Assembly (NCBI GenBank): GCA_001725415.1
Contig: MEGH01000050.1
Coordinates: 1-55,817 of the forward strand
Reading direction: 5' to 3'
DNA: 55,817 bases
Source of the DNA: Pseudonocardia sp. SCN 73-27
GTDB lineage: Bacteria > Actinomycetota > Actinomycetes > Mycobacteriales > Pseudonocardiaceae
Every line of letters begins with the position of its first letter. Position 1 is the first letter of the stretch. The position numbers and the translations under genes were made by a program. Below the pieces are notes generated by a model. The model was given only the letters and a program-made list of their open reading frames with translations. It searched no databases and was not told where the DNA came from. Shown piece by piece: positions 1 to 8,086 of the stretch.

Positions 1-2
1 TG

Positions 3-104
3 TCCGGATGGCTGCACTTCTACAATCACCACCGCCGACACACCGGCATCGGCGGTCACCCACCCGCAAGCCGTGTTCCTAACCTCTCAGGGCAGAACAG
101 CTAG
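3..104 (+). mobile_element. C-terminal end of an IS481-type transposase (partial)
   Basis: The last 33 codons of a reading frame enter from the left edge and end at TAG 102-104. The peptide contains WLHFYNHHRRHTGIGGHPP followed by ASRVPNLSGQNS, which is the usual end of IS481/rve-type DDE transposases from actinobacteria (family knowledge). The catalytic part lies outside the window, so intactness cannot be judged. Its TAG lies in a CTAG that is also the stop codon of the convergent gene at 101-490, and no terminal inverted repeat is recognisable between them. Confidence 0.75.
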
Positions 105-490
105 TTCTCGTCGCGGCCGGTGAGCTTCTCCTCGAGGTCGTCCGCGACGTCGGCCACGTGCCGGAACGGGCGGTCGAAGCTGCCCAGGTTCGCGTCGCCC
201 AGCGGCACGGAGTGCCGGAACACCGCGACCCCGTCGACCGACGCGACCCCGCCGACGACCGACGCACCTGCGAGCGACAGCAGCTGCGTCAGGTCGACCT
301 CGGCGACGCGACAGATCGGCGAGGAGATCTGCGCCCACGTGTGCCCGTCGTCGCCGACCACCTGACGCACGACGACGAGCTGCGTGCGCTCCCCCGTCGT
401 CGGCAGGTTGAACCACAGTTCCTGGTCGTGCTGGCGCATGATCTCGTAGCGCACCCGCACGTAGGAGACGAGATCGTCCCAGCTGGCCAC
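101..490 (-). CDS. Conserved hypothetical protein, 129 aa
   Basis: A small soluble acidic protein, probably a single compact domain, with no signal peptide or membrane segment. It starts MASWDDLVSYVRVRYEIM, has an alternating hydrophobic core (RTQLVVVRQVV, TWAQISSPI) and ends VADDLEEKLTGRDEN. The overall pattern recalls the small YbjN/type III chaperone-like fold proteins common in actinobacteria, but this is an impression and no function is assigned. A GGAGG lies just before ATG 490. The last codons abut the transposase end at 104 and the two stop codons share CTAG, so the original C-terminus may have been altered by the insertion. It is separated from the acyl-CoA dehydrogenase by about 80 bp. 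Confidence 0.6.
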   Translation of the reverse strand: MASWDDLVSYVRVRYEIMRQHDQELWFNLPTTGERTQLVVVRQVVGDDGHTWAQISSPICRVAEVDLTQLLSLAGASVVGGVASVDGVAVFRHSVPLGDANLGSFDRPFRHVADVADDLEEKLTGRDEN

Positions 491-569
491 GGCGGCTCCT
501 CCCGGTCGTCGACGCGACCGTACCGCGATCAGCCGGGACGGCCGCTGGGAGTGTCGGACGCTCCCTGAC

Positions 570-1718
570 CTAGAGGCCGAGCTGGCGGGCGATCAGCATC
601 TTCTGGACCTCCGAGGTGCCCTCGCCGATCTCCAGAATCTTGGCGTCGCGGTAGAAGCGGCCGACGGGGAACTCGTTCATGAAGCCGTAGCCGCCGAAGA
701 TCTGCGTGGCGTCGCGGGCGTTGTCCATCGCCGCGTTCGACGACACCAGCTTCGCGATCGCCGCCTCCTTCTTGAACGGCTTGCCCGCCTGCATCTTCGC
801 CGCCGCCGCGTACCAGGCCAGCCGCGAGGTGTGGGCGCGCGTCTCCATCTCGGCGATCTTGAACTGGATCGCCTGGTAGCTGCCGATCGGCTGGCCGAAC
901 GCCTCGCGCTCGTGGGCGTAGCGGACCGACTCGTCGACGCAGCCCTGCGCGAGCCCGGTGCCGAGCGCGGCGATGGCGATGCGGCCCTCGTCGAGGATCG
1001 ACAGGAACTGGGCGTAGCCGCGGCCGCGCTCACCGAGAAGGTTCTCGGCGGGGACGCGGCAGTCGTCGAACGACAGCTCGTGGGTGTCGGACGCGTTCCA
1101 GCCGACCTTGGAGTATTTGGGCGCCACCGAGAACCCGGGCGTGCCCGACGGCACGACGATCGCGGAGATCTCCTTCTTGCCGCCGTCGCGCTCACCGGTG
1201 ATCGCCGTGACCGTGACCAGCGACGTCACGTCGGTGCCGGAGTTGGTGATGAACGACTTCGAGCCGTTGATGACCCACTCGTCGCCGTCGAGGCGGGCGG
1301 TGGTGCGGGTGGCGCCGGCGTCGGAACCGCCGCCGGGCTCGGTGAGCCCGAACGCGCCGAGCTTCGTCGCGGTGACGAGATCGGGGAGCCAGCGGGCCTT
1401 CTGCTCGTCGGTGCCGAAGCGGTAGATCGGCATGAGGCCGAGCGAGACACCGGCCTCCAGGGTGATCGCGACCGACGAGTCGACGCGCCCCAGCTCCTCC
1501 AGCGCGATGCACAGCGCCGTGTAGTCGCCGCCCATGCCGCCGTGGTCCTCGTCGACCGGCAGTCCGAACAGCCCCATCCGGCCCATCTTCGCGACGAGGT
1601 CGTAGGGGAACTCCTCGCGCTCGTAGAAGCCGCCGATGACGGGGGCGACCTCCTTGCGCGCGAAGTCCTCCACCGTCTGGCGCAGGGCCTCCTGCTCCTC
1701 GTCGAGCCAGAGATCCAT
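570..1718 (-). CDS. Acyl-CoA dehydrogenase, probably isovaleryl/short-branched-chain type
   Basis: FAD-dependent alpha,beta-dehydrogenation of a short acyl-CoA; 382 aa, the normal length for the family. Visible features are an N-terminal helical domain (MDLWLDEEQEALRQTVEDFA), the FAD/substrate motif AFGLTEPGGGSDAGATRTTA near residue 130, FITNSG, YAHEREAFGQPI, the FAD-contact segment QIFGGYGFMNEFPVGRFYRD, and the C-terminal EIGEGTSEVQKMLIARQL. The last carries the EGT stretch that usually holds the catalytic glutamate region. Its ATG overlaps the accA1 stop (TGATG), so the two are translationally coupled. The order accD1-accA1-fadE matches the mycobacterial accD1-accA1-fadE19 leucine-degradation block, from which isovaleryl-CoA is the likely substrate (inference). 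Confidence 0.9.
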   Translation of the reverse strand: MDLWLDEEQEALRQTVEDFARKEVAPVIGGFYEREEFPYDLVAKMGRMGLFGLPVDEDHGGMGGDYTALCIALEELGRVDSSVAITLEAGVSLGLMPIYRFGTDEQKARWLPDLVTATKLGAFGLTEPGGGSDAGATRTTARLDGDEWVINGSKSFITNSGTDVTSLVTVTAITGERDGGKKEISAIVVPSGTPGFSVAPKYSKVGWNASDTHELSFDDCRVPAENLLGERGRGYAQFLSILDEGRIAIAALGTGLAQGCVDESVRYAHEREAFGQPIGSYQAIQFKIAEMETRAHTSRLAWYAAAAKMQAGKPFKKEAAIAKLVSSNAAMDNARDATQIFGGYGFMNEFPVGRFYRDAKILEIGEGTSEVQKMLIARQLGL

Positions 1719-3709
1719 CAGTTCTCCTCCGTGTCCACAGTGAGCAGCACCGCGTCCTTCGCGACGGCGGCGCCCGCCCGGGCGCGCAGGTCGCGGACCA
1801 CGCCGTCGGCCGGCGCGGTGAGTACGTGTTCCATCTTCATGGCCTCGACGACGACGAGCCGCTGACCGGCGACGACGGTGTCGCCCTCGGCCACGTCGAC
1901 CACCGTGACGGTGCCGGGCATGGGGCTGACGACGGGCCCGCCCGTCGACGCCGCGTCGGCGCGGGCGGCCTCCAGCCGACCCTGCTCCCGCACCGCCCAC
2001 GCATACCCGTCGCGCCCGATCCACAGCGTCCCGTCGTCGGCCCGCGCCGCCCGGTAGCGCCGGGTGACACCGCCCTGTGAGTGGCAATAGTCGCTGTAGC
2101 GACCATTGCCGCTCACGAGCTCTGTGCTGGTGCTTTCCGCCGGCGAGCCGCCGATGATCAGGGACGCGTCGGCCGCGCGGCCGCGGGCCGTGACCTCGAC
2201 CGGGTCGTGACCCGGGACGAGCAGGGTGCGGGTGGTCGCGGCGCTGTCGCCGAGGCGCCAGCCGCCGGGGATGTCGAAGGGATCGACGACGGCGCCCGTC
2301 GGTTCCAGGTCCAGCAGCGCCACCCCGGTCGCGGCGCCGAGGACGTCGGCGGGGAGGTCGGCCGAGGCCCAGTCGTCGAGCCGGCGGCCGACGAGGCCGG
2401 TGTCGAGGTTCGCGGCGCGGACGTCGCCGTCCGCGAGCAGGGCGCGCAGGAACCCGATGTTGGTGCCCAGCCCCAGCAGCGTGGTGTGGGCCAGCGCGGT
2501 GTCGAGGCGCCGGATCGCCTCGTCGCGGTCGGCGCCGTGGGCGATGACCTTGGCGAGCATGGGGTCGTAGTCGGAGCCGACGACACCGCCGCTCTCGATG
2601 CCGGCATCCGTGCGGATCCCGGCCCCGGTCGGCGCCTCGAAGGCGAGGATGCGCCCTCCGGTCGGCAGGAAGCCTGCGGCCGGGTCCTCGGCGTAGACAC
2701 GGACCTCGATCGCGTGCCCGTCGAGACGCACGTCGTCCTGCCCGATCGGCAGCGGCTCCCCCGCGGCGACCCGCAGCTGCAGCTCCACCAGGTCGAGCCC
2801 GGTGACCATCTCCGTGACCGGGTGCTCGACCTGCAGCCGCGTGTTCATCTCCATGAAGAAGAACTCGTCGGGCCGGTCGCCGCCCACGATGAACTCGACG
2901 GTGCCCGCACCGGTGTAGCCGACCGACCGGGCCGCCTCGACCGCCGCCGCGCCCATCCGCTGCCGCTGCTCGGGCGTGAGCAGCGCGGACGGCGCCTCCT
3001 CGACGATCTTCTGGTGCCGCCGCTGCAGCGAGCACTCGCGCTCACCAAGGTGGACGACGGTGCCGTGGGCGTCGGCCATGACCTGGATCTCGATGTGCCG
3101 CGGCGTCGTGACGAGCCGTTCGACGAGCAGGGTGTCGTCGCCGAACGCGCCCTTGGCCACGCGCCGCGCGCCGACGATGGCGTCGACCAGGTCCTCGGGG
3201 CGGTGGACCTCGACCATGCCCTTCCCGCCGCCACCCGCCGAGGGCTTGAGCAGCACCGGGTAGCCGATCTCGTCGACGGCCGCGGCGAGGTCGTCGTCGG
3301 AGAGGCCGGCGCCGTCGGAACCCGGGACGACCGGCACACCCGCCTTCGCGACGGTCTGCTTCGCGCGGATCTTGTCGCCCATCGCCTCGATCGCCGACGC
3401 CGGCGGGCCGACGAACACGATGCCCGCGTCCTCGCACGCCGCGGCGAACGCGGTGTTCTCCGAGAGGAAGCCGTAGCCGGGGTGGACCGCGTCGGCCCCC
3501 GTCGCCCGAGCGGCGTCGAGGACGCGCTCGATCGACAGGTAGGCGTTGGTGGCGCCCAGCGACACCGCGACGTCCGCCGCGGCGACGTGCGGCGATCCGG
3601 CGTCGACGTCCGTGTACACCGCCACGGAGCGGATGCCCAGCCTGCGCAGCGTGCGGATGACCCGCAGCGCGATCTCGCCACGGTTGGCGACCAGCACCGT
3701 CGAGAACAT
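1718..3709 (-). CDS. accA1: Acyl-CoA carboxylase alpha subunit (biotin carboxylase + BCCP)
   Basis: ATP-dependent carboxylation of biotin, feeding the AccD1 carboxyltransferase; 663 aa. The N-terminal biotin carboxylase domain opens MFSTVLVANRGEIALRVIRT, with HPGYGFLSEN, the glycine-rich ATP loop LLKPSAGGGGKGM, ERECSLQRRHQKIVEEAPS and MEMNTRLQVEHPVTE. The C-terminal biotin carrier has VVEAMKMEHVL, whose lysine is biotinylated. ATG 3709 lies 5 nt after the accD1 stop. Oddity: in the linker between the carboxylase and carrier domains, a 40-bp palindrome (2077-2116) is read in frame as VSGNGRYSDYCHS. The gene stays open through it, so the enzyme probably tolerates the added segment. Pairing with an MccB-like beta subunit and a dehydrogenase suggests methylcrotonyl-CoA carboxylation. 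Confidence 0.93.
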   Translation of the reverse strand: MFSTVLVANRGEIALRVIRTLRRLGIRSVAVYTDVDAGSPHVAAADVAVSLGATNAYLSIERVLDAARATGADAVHPGYGFLSENTAFAAACEDAGIVFVGPPASAIEAMGDKIRAKQTVAKAGVPVVPGSDGAGLSDDDLAAAVDEIGYPVLLKPSAGGGGKGMVEVHRPEDLVDAIVGARRVAKGAFGDDTLLVERLVTTPRHIEIQVMADAHGTVVHLGERECSLQRRHQKIVEEAPSALLTPEQRQRMGAAAVEAARSVGYTGAGTVEFIVGGDRPDEFFFMEMNTRLQVEHPVTEMVTGLDLVELQLRVAAGEPLPIGQDDVRLDGHAIEVRVYAEDPAAGFLPTGGRILAFEAPTGAGIRTDAGIESGGVVGSDYDPMLAKVIAHGADRDEAIRRLDTALAHTTLLGLGTNIGFLRALLADGDVRAANLDTGLVGRRLDDWASADLPADVLGAATGVALLDLEPTGAVVDPFDIPGGWRLGDSAATTRTLLVPGHDPVEVTARGRAADASLIIGGSPAESTSTELVSGNGRYSDYCHSQGGVTRRYRAARADDGTLWIGRDGYAWAVREQGRLEAARADAASTGGPVVSPMPGTVTVVDVAEGDTVVAGQRLVVVEAMKMEHVLTAPADGVVRDLRARAGAAVAKDAVLLTVDTEEN
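2077..2116. repeat. 40-bp palindromic element, class A, inside accA1
   Basis: Left arm GTGAGTGGCAATAGTCGC, 4-nt loop, right arm GCGACCATTGCCGCTCAC; 18-bp arms with two mismatches that would be G-U pairs on one RNA strand. It lies within accA1 and is translated there. The same element lacking coding context is at 6737-6776 and a half copy at 55691. Confidence 0.9.
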
Positions 3710-3714
3710 GTGCC

Positions 3715-5292
3715 TCACATCCGGAAGACGCCGAACGCGGGGTCCCCGAGGGGCGCGTTGGCGGCGATCGAGAGGGACAGACCGAGGACGCGGCGGGTGT
3801 CGGCGGGGTCGATGACGCCGTCGTCCCACAGCCGGGCCGAGGAGTAGTAGGGGTGGCCCTGCTCCTCGTACTGCGCGCGGATGGCATCGGGGTCGGCGTT
3901 GCCGACCGTGCCGAGCACCGTCGCGGCCTGCTCCCCGCCCATGACGGAGATGCGGGCGTTGGGCCACATGAACAGGAAGCGTGGCGAGTAGGCCCGGCCG
4001 CACATGGCGTAGTTGCCGGCGCCGAACGAGCCGCCGATGACGACGGTCAGCTTCGGCACCCGCGTCGACGCCACCGCGGTCACCATCTTGGCGCCGTTCT
4101 TGGCGATGCCCCCGGCCTCGTACGCAGCGCCGACCATGAACCCGGAGATGTTCTGCAGGAACACCAACGGGATGCCGCGCTGGTCGCACAGCTCCACGAA
4201 GTGCGCGCCCTTGACCGCGGACTCGCTGAACAGGATGCCGTTGTTGGCGACGATCCCGACGGGGTGCCCGTGGATGTGGGCGAAACCGGTGACGAGCGTC
4301 GTCCCGTACTCGGCCTTGAACTCGTGGAACCGTGAGCCGTCGACGACCCGCGCGATGACCTCACGCACGTCGTAGGGGGTGCGGGTGTCGGCCGGGACCA
4401 TGCCGTAGAGCTCGGCCGGGTCGACGACCGGCTCCTCCGTCGGCTGCGTGGACCAGGGCCGGGCGGCGCGTGGGCCCAGAGTCGACACGATGGAGCGCAC
4501 GATCTGCAGGGCGTGCGCGTCGTCGTCGGCAAGATGGTCGGTGACGCCGGAGACGCGGGAGTGCAGCGCCCCGCCGCCCAGCTCCTCCGCGGTGACGACC
4601 TCGCCCGTCGCGGCCTTCACCAGCGGCGGACCACCCAGGAAGATCGTGCCCTGGTCGCGGACGATGACGGCCTCGTCGCTCATCGCGGGGACGTAGGCGC
4701 CGCCGGCGGTGCACGAGCCCATGACTGCGGCGATCTGCGGGATACCGAGGCCCGACATCGTGGCCTGGTTGTAGAAGATGCGGCCGAAGTGCTCGCGGTC
4801 GGGGAATACGTCGTCCTGCTGCGGGAGGAAGGCACCGCCGGAGTCGACGAGGTAGACGCACGGCAGCCTGTTGTGCAGGGCCACCTCCTGCGCGCGGAGG
4901 TGCTTCTTGACCGTCATCGGGTAGTAGGTGCCGCCCTTGACGGTGGCGTCGTTGGCGACGATCACGCACTCGCGACCCGCCACGCGGCCGACGCCGGTGA
5001 TCATCCCGGCGCCGGGGGCGTCGCCGCCGTAGAGGCCGTGGGCGGCCAGCGGGGACAGCTCCAGGAAGGGCGACGACGGGTCGAGCAGTGCGTCGACCCG
5101 GTCGCGCGGCAGCAGCTTACCCCGGGCGACGTGGCGTTCCCTGCTGCGCGCGGGTCCGCCGAGGCGGGCGGTGGCGAGCGTCGCGTTGAGGTCCGCGACG
5201 AGGTCGCGGTGGGCGGAGGCGTTGCGCGCGAACGCGTCGCCGCCGGGATCGGCCGCCGTGGCGAGCACGGGGGCGTCGGTCGGGCTCGTCAT
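3715..5292 (-). CDS. accD1: Acyl-CoA carboxylase beta subunit (carboxyltransferase), MccB-like
   Basis: Transfers CO2 from carboxybiotin on AccA1 to an acyl-CoA; 525 aa, normal for the family. The N-terminal crotonase-like half carries [49 protein letters not shown] and [17 protein letters not shown]. The C-terminal half carries [40 protein letters not shown] and [20 protein letters not shown]. The [12 protein letters not shown] and ISGFMVG wording is that of methylcrotonyl-CoA (and geranyl-CoA) carboxylases rather than propionyl-CoA carboxylases. Start ATG 5292 has GGAGGG a few bases upstream. It is first gene of the accD1-accA1-dehydrogenase operon; two TetR-type palindromes lie 24-57 bp upstream. 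Confidence 0.92.
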   Translation of the reverse strand: MTSPTDAPVLATAADPGGDAFARNASAHRDLVADLNATLATARLGGPARSRERHVARGKLLPRDRVDALLDPSSPFLELSPLAAHGLYGGDAPGAGMITGVGRVAGRECVIVANDATVKGGTYYPMTVKKHLRAQEVALHNRLPCVYLVDSGGAFLPQQDDVFPDREHFGRIFYNQATMSGLGIPQIAAVMGSCTAGGAYVPAMSDEAVIVRDQGTIFLGGPPLVKAATGEVVTAEELGGGALHSRVSGVTDHLADDDAHALQIVRSIVSTLGPRAARPWSTQPTEEPVVDPAELYGMVPADTRTPYDVREVIARVVDGSRFHEFKAEYGTTLVTGFAHIHGHPVGIVANNGILFSESAVKGAHFVELCDQRGIPLVFLQNISGFMVGAAYEAGGIAKNGAKMVTAVASTRVPKLTVVIGGSFGAGNYAMCGRAYSPRFLFMWPNARISVMGGEQAATVLGTVGNADPDAIRAQYEEQGHPYYSSARLWDDGVIDPADTRRVLGLSLSIAANAPLGDPAFGVFRM

Positions 5293-5315
5293 CGACCCTC
5301 CAGACAGGCAACCAT

Positions 5316-5349
5316 GTTAGCGATCGTTAACAGGTTAGCGAACGTTAAC
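5316..5349. promoter_or_regulatory. Twin TetR-type operators upstream of accD1
   Basis: Two copies of a palindrome, GTTAGCGATCGTTAAC at 5316-5331 and GTTAGCGAACGTTAAC at 5334-5349, lie in tandem 18 bp apart, centre to centre. The same motif, GTTAGCGCTCGCTAAC, stands directly in front of the TetR gene at 10357. The second copy contains the TAA stop and last codons of the MocR gene, so the accD1 promoter must lie within the 3' end of that gene. Binding by the 10357 TetR protein is an inference from the shared motif. Confidence 0.75.
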
Positions 5350-6726
5350 GTGCGGCGCCAGAAGTCGTGCCGCCCGTGCGAGCAGCGCCACTGCCCGACG
5401 GATGCGGTCCGGGGACTGTGCGGCGTACCCGAGAACGAGGCCCGGGAGTCCCGGCGCGATCCGGTGCTGCGACAGCGACTGCACCAGCACCCCGTCGGCG
5501 GCAGCCGCGGCGGCGAGGGCGACGTCGTCCCCGTCGACCGTCACCATCAGGTGCAGCCCGGCCGCGACGCCGTGCACCTCCGCCGCCGGCAGGTGCTCGG
5601 CCAGCGCGGCGAGCATCGCGTCGCGACGGGCCCGCTGCCGCACCCGCACCCGCCGCAGATGACGCTCCAGCGCACCCGACTCCAGCAGCCGCGCGAACAC
5701 CAGCTGCGGCAGCGAGGGCCCGCCGAGATCGGCCATGTACCGCTCGCGGGCCAGGTCCTCACGCAGCTCCGGCGGCGCGATTAGCCAGCCCAGCCGCAGC
5801 CCCGGCGCCAGCGTTTTCGACACGCTCCCGGCGTGCGCGACCCGGTCCGGCGCGAGCCCCTGCAGCGCGCGCACGGGCGGGCGGTCGTAGCGGAACTCGG
5901 CGTCGTAGTCGTCCTCGACGACCAGCCCACCCTCGGCGGCCCACTCCAGCAGCGCACGACGCCGGGCCGGGGCGAGCACGACGCCCGTCGGGAACTGGTG
6001 GGCCGGGGTGAGCAGCGCCGTCGTGGCCCCGGTGCGGCGCAGCGCGTCGATGTCCATGCCGTCGCCGTCGACCGGCACGCCGACCGGTCGCAGCCCCCAG
6101 AACGCCAGCTGCTCCCGCGCACCCCGCGAGCCCGGGTCCTCGACGGCGAGATCGAGCCTGCCGCGCCGGGCCAGCACCCGCCCGAGCAACGCCAGCCCCT
6201 GAGCCACCCCGCCGACGACGAGCACGTCGTCCGCTGCCGCGTGCACCCCACGGGTGCGCCGTAGCCAGTCCGCGAGCCGGCGGCGCAGCACCGGGTGGCC
6301 GCGTGGGTCGGGATAGGCGAGGTCTCCCGCCGACGTCGTGTCCAGCACCTCGCGCTCCGCGCGCAGCCAGGCCGCGCGCGGGAAGGCGGAGAGATCGGGC
6401 AGGCCGGGCGAGAGGTCGAGCTCCGGCGGGGCGGGCGTGGCCGTGGCGTCGGCCGGTGCACGGCGCGGCACCGTCGCGACGACCGTCCCGCGGGCTCCGC
6501 CGCTGGTCAGCAGGCCCTCGTCGGCGAGCCGTCGGTAGGCCTCGACGACCACGCCCCGGGACACGCCGAGGTCGGTCGCGAGGGTCCGGGAGGCCGGCAG
6601 CCGCGCCCCGACGCCGAGCGACCCGCCCGCGACGGTGTCGCGCAGGGCCTCGGTCAGCCAGCCGGCGAGGCCGCCGCGCGGGACGCCGGTGGGGTCGAGC
6701 TGGAGGAAGTCCGATCCGGCTGTCAC
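5335..6726 (-). CDS. MocR/PdxR-type regulator (GntR DNA-binding + aminotransferase-like domain)
   Basis: A transcriptional regulator of 463 aa. An N-terminal winged helix (LPASRTLATDLGVSRGVVVE, then AYRRLADEGLL) is linked to a fold-type I PLP-binding domain: VEDDYDAEFRYDRPPVRAL, and HAGSVSKTLAPGLRLGWLI whose lysine would bind PLP. I start it at GTG 6726; a TTG further upstream would lie inside the palindrome at 6737. MocR proteins usually regulate a divergent gene, which here is the EamA exporter at 6850, often for pyridoxal, amino acid or GABA-like ligands (family knowledge; the ligand here is unknown). Its stop codon lies inside an operator of the downstream acc operon. Confidence 0.88.
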   Translation of the reverse strand: MTAGSDFLQLDPTGVPRGGLAGWLTEALRDTVAGGSLGVGARLPASRTLATDLGVSRGVVVEAYRRLADEGLLTSGGARGTVVATVPRRAPADATATPAPPELDLSPGLPDLSAFPRAAWLRAEREVLDTTSAGDLAYPDPRGHPVLRRRLADWLRRTRGVHAAADDVLVVGGVAQGLALLGRVLARRGRLDLAVEDPGSRGAREQLAFWGLRPVGVPVDGDGMDIDALRRTGATTALLTPAHQFPTGVVLAPARRRALLEWAAEGGLVVEDDYDAEFRYDRPPVRALQGLAPDRVAHAGSVSKTLAPGLRLGWLIAPPELREDLARERYMADLGGPSLPQLVFARLLESGALERHLRRVRVRQRARRDAMLAALAEHLPAAEVHGVAAGLHLMVTVDGDDVALAAAAAADGVLVQSLSQHRIAPGLPGLVLGYAAQSPDRIRRAVALLARAARLLAPHVNVR

Positions 6727-6736
6727 GACACCCCCT

Positions 6737-6776
6737 GTGAGCGGCAATGGTCGCTACGGCGACTATTGCCGCTCAC
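6737..6776. repeat. 40-bp palindromic element, class A, between mocR and the EamA gene
   Basis: Arms GTGAGCGGCAATGGTCGC and GCGACTATTGCCGCTCAC with loop TACG, one mismatch. As RNA it would close with a C(UACG)G tetraloop, a very stable type. It occupies the divergent intergenic region, 11 bp from the mocR start codon. The remainder of the gap (6777-6849) holds an inverted pair, TGGTCC at 6784 and GGACCA at 6822, that could belong to the MocR operator, but this is weak. Confidence 0.9.
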
Positions 6777-6849
6777 GACCTCTTGGTCCACTCGCGGCGA
6801 GCAAGCTTGGCCCTGTCGAACGGACCATGCCCCGCCGACGATCGACGTC

Positions 6850-7737
6850 ATGCGAACGGGAACCGCGCTCGCGATGGGCGCACTGGGCATGTGCTTCGTG
6901 GGCGGGAGCGTCGCCGTCTCCGGACTGCTGCGCGACGCCCCCGTCCTGACGACCCAGGCCCTCCGCTACGCCGCCGCCTTCGTGGTCCTGCTGGTCGCGG
7001 CCCGGGTGTCGGGCCGCGTCCTCGTGCGGCCGCGCGGCCGGGAATGGCTGTGGCTCGGCGGGGTCGCCGGCAGCGGTCTCGTCCTGTTCAACGTCGCGCT
7101 CGTCCAGGGCTCCGCCCACGCCGAACCCGCGGTGCTCGGGGTGGCCGTCGCCGGCGTCCCGGTGCTGCTCGCGCTCGGCGGGACCGGCGACCGGCGGATC
7201 GTCCTCGCCGGAGCGGCGCTGGTCACGGTCGGCGCGGTGCTCGTCGAGGGCGGCGGGCGGACCGACGCACAGGGCCTGCTGTGGGCACTGCTGGTGCTCG
7301 CCTGCGAGGCAGGGTTCACGCTGCTCGCCGTGCCCGTCCTCGGCCGCCACGGCCCGTGGGGCGTCTCCGTGCACACGTGCTGGATGGCGGCGATCGGGCT
7401 CGCGGTCGGCGGCCTGCTCACCGAGGGACCCGCGGCGGTCGCCACGCTGCGCCCCGAGCACCTGCTCGCCATGGGATACCTGGCCGTCGGCGTCACCGCC
7501 GTCGCCTTCGTGCTCTGGTACTCCGCCGTCGGTCGCCTCGGCGCCGGGCGCGCCGGCCTGCTGACGGGTGTCGCACCGGTCGCCGCCGCGCTCATCGGCG
7601 CCGCCCTCGGCGCACCCCTGCCCGGCCCTCGGGTGTGGCTCGGGTTGGCGCTCGTCGGGGCCGGGCTGGCCGTCGGGATGCGCCGGCCGCGGCGAGCGGC
7701 GCCGGCCCCGACGCCGGCGACTGTCTCGATCCCGTGA
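6850..7737 (+). CDS. EamA/DMT-family transporter (10 TM)
   Basis: An inner-membrane exporter of the drug/metabolite transporter superfamily, 295 aa with about ten hydrophobic segments from the start codon on (for example MGALGMCFVGGSVAVSGLL, WLWLGGVAGSGLVLFNVALV, MGYLAVGVTAVAFVLWYSAV, LIGAALGAPLPGPRVWLGLA). Two repeated EamA halves are apparent. ATG 6850 was chosen because the hydrophobic N-terminal segment begins there. It is divergent from the MocR regulator, which probably controls it; the substrate is not predictable, but MocR/EamA pairs often concern amino-acid or vitamin B6-like compounds (family knowledge). Confidence 0.85.
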   Translation: MRTGTALAMGALGMCFVGGSVAVSGLLRDAPVLTTQALRYAAAFVVLLVAARVSGRVLVRPRGREWLWLGGVAGSGLVLFNVALVQGSAHAEPAVLGVAVAGVPVLLALGGTGDRRIVLAGAALVTVGAVLVEGGGRTDAQGLLWALLVLACEAGFTLLAVPVLGRHGPWGVSVHTCWMAAIGLAVGGLLTEGPAAVATLRPEHLLAMGYLAVGVTAVAFVLWYSAVGRLGAGRAGLLTGVAPVAAALIGAALGAPLPGPRVWLGLALVGAGLAVGMRRPRRAAPAPTPATVSIP

Positions 7738-7820
7738 CCCGAACAGGATTGAGGTGCCCGGGAACGGGCAGGCCACCGACAGCGCGTCCGTCGGAGGCGC
7801 ATCGGACAAAGGAGGCCCAC

Positions 7821-8063
7821 ATGGCTCCGACCACCCCCTGGTCGACGACACCCATCGCGGTCGACGACCCCACCGTCGTGACCGGACAGCGAGGAACGGC
7901 GTACTCCTGCCCGGACCTGGTCACACTGGACGGCCACCTCGCCGCCCTGTGCACCAGGATCCGGCAGGCGACACCCCAGTTCCCGAGCCTGGTACAGGCC
8001 TTCCGCGACGACGTCGACCTGCTGCTCGACCGAAGGCGATGGCTGGAGCTCACCTCGGTGTGA
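7821..8063 (+). CDS. Small hypothetical protein, 80 aa
   Basis: A short gene with an excellent ribosome-binding site (AAAGGAGG at 7808-7815) before ATG 7821. The product is soluble and mildly acidic: an unstructured proline/threonine-rich start (MAPTTPWSTTPIAVDDPTVV), then a single cysteine segment (YSCPDLVTLDGHLAALCTRI) and a C-terminal helix (VQAFRDDVDLLLDRRRWLEL). No domain is recognised. It ends 23 bp before the stop of the convergent LuxR-type gene. Its strong SD and preserved frame argue that it is real. Confidence 0.65.
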   Translation: MAPTTPWSTTPIAVDDPTVVTGQRGTAYSCPDLVTLDGHLAALCTRIRQATPQFPSLVQAFRDDVDLLLDRRRWLELTSV

Positions 8064-8086
8064 CCATGCCGGCCCGACCTCTCCGG

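Noticed and set aside
1719-3035. Upstream extension of the acyl-CoA dehydrogenase frame to 821 codons
   Set aside because: The extra part is arginine/proline-rich and opposite in frame to the well-formed AccA1; the dehydrogenase homology starts exactly at ATG 1718.
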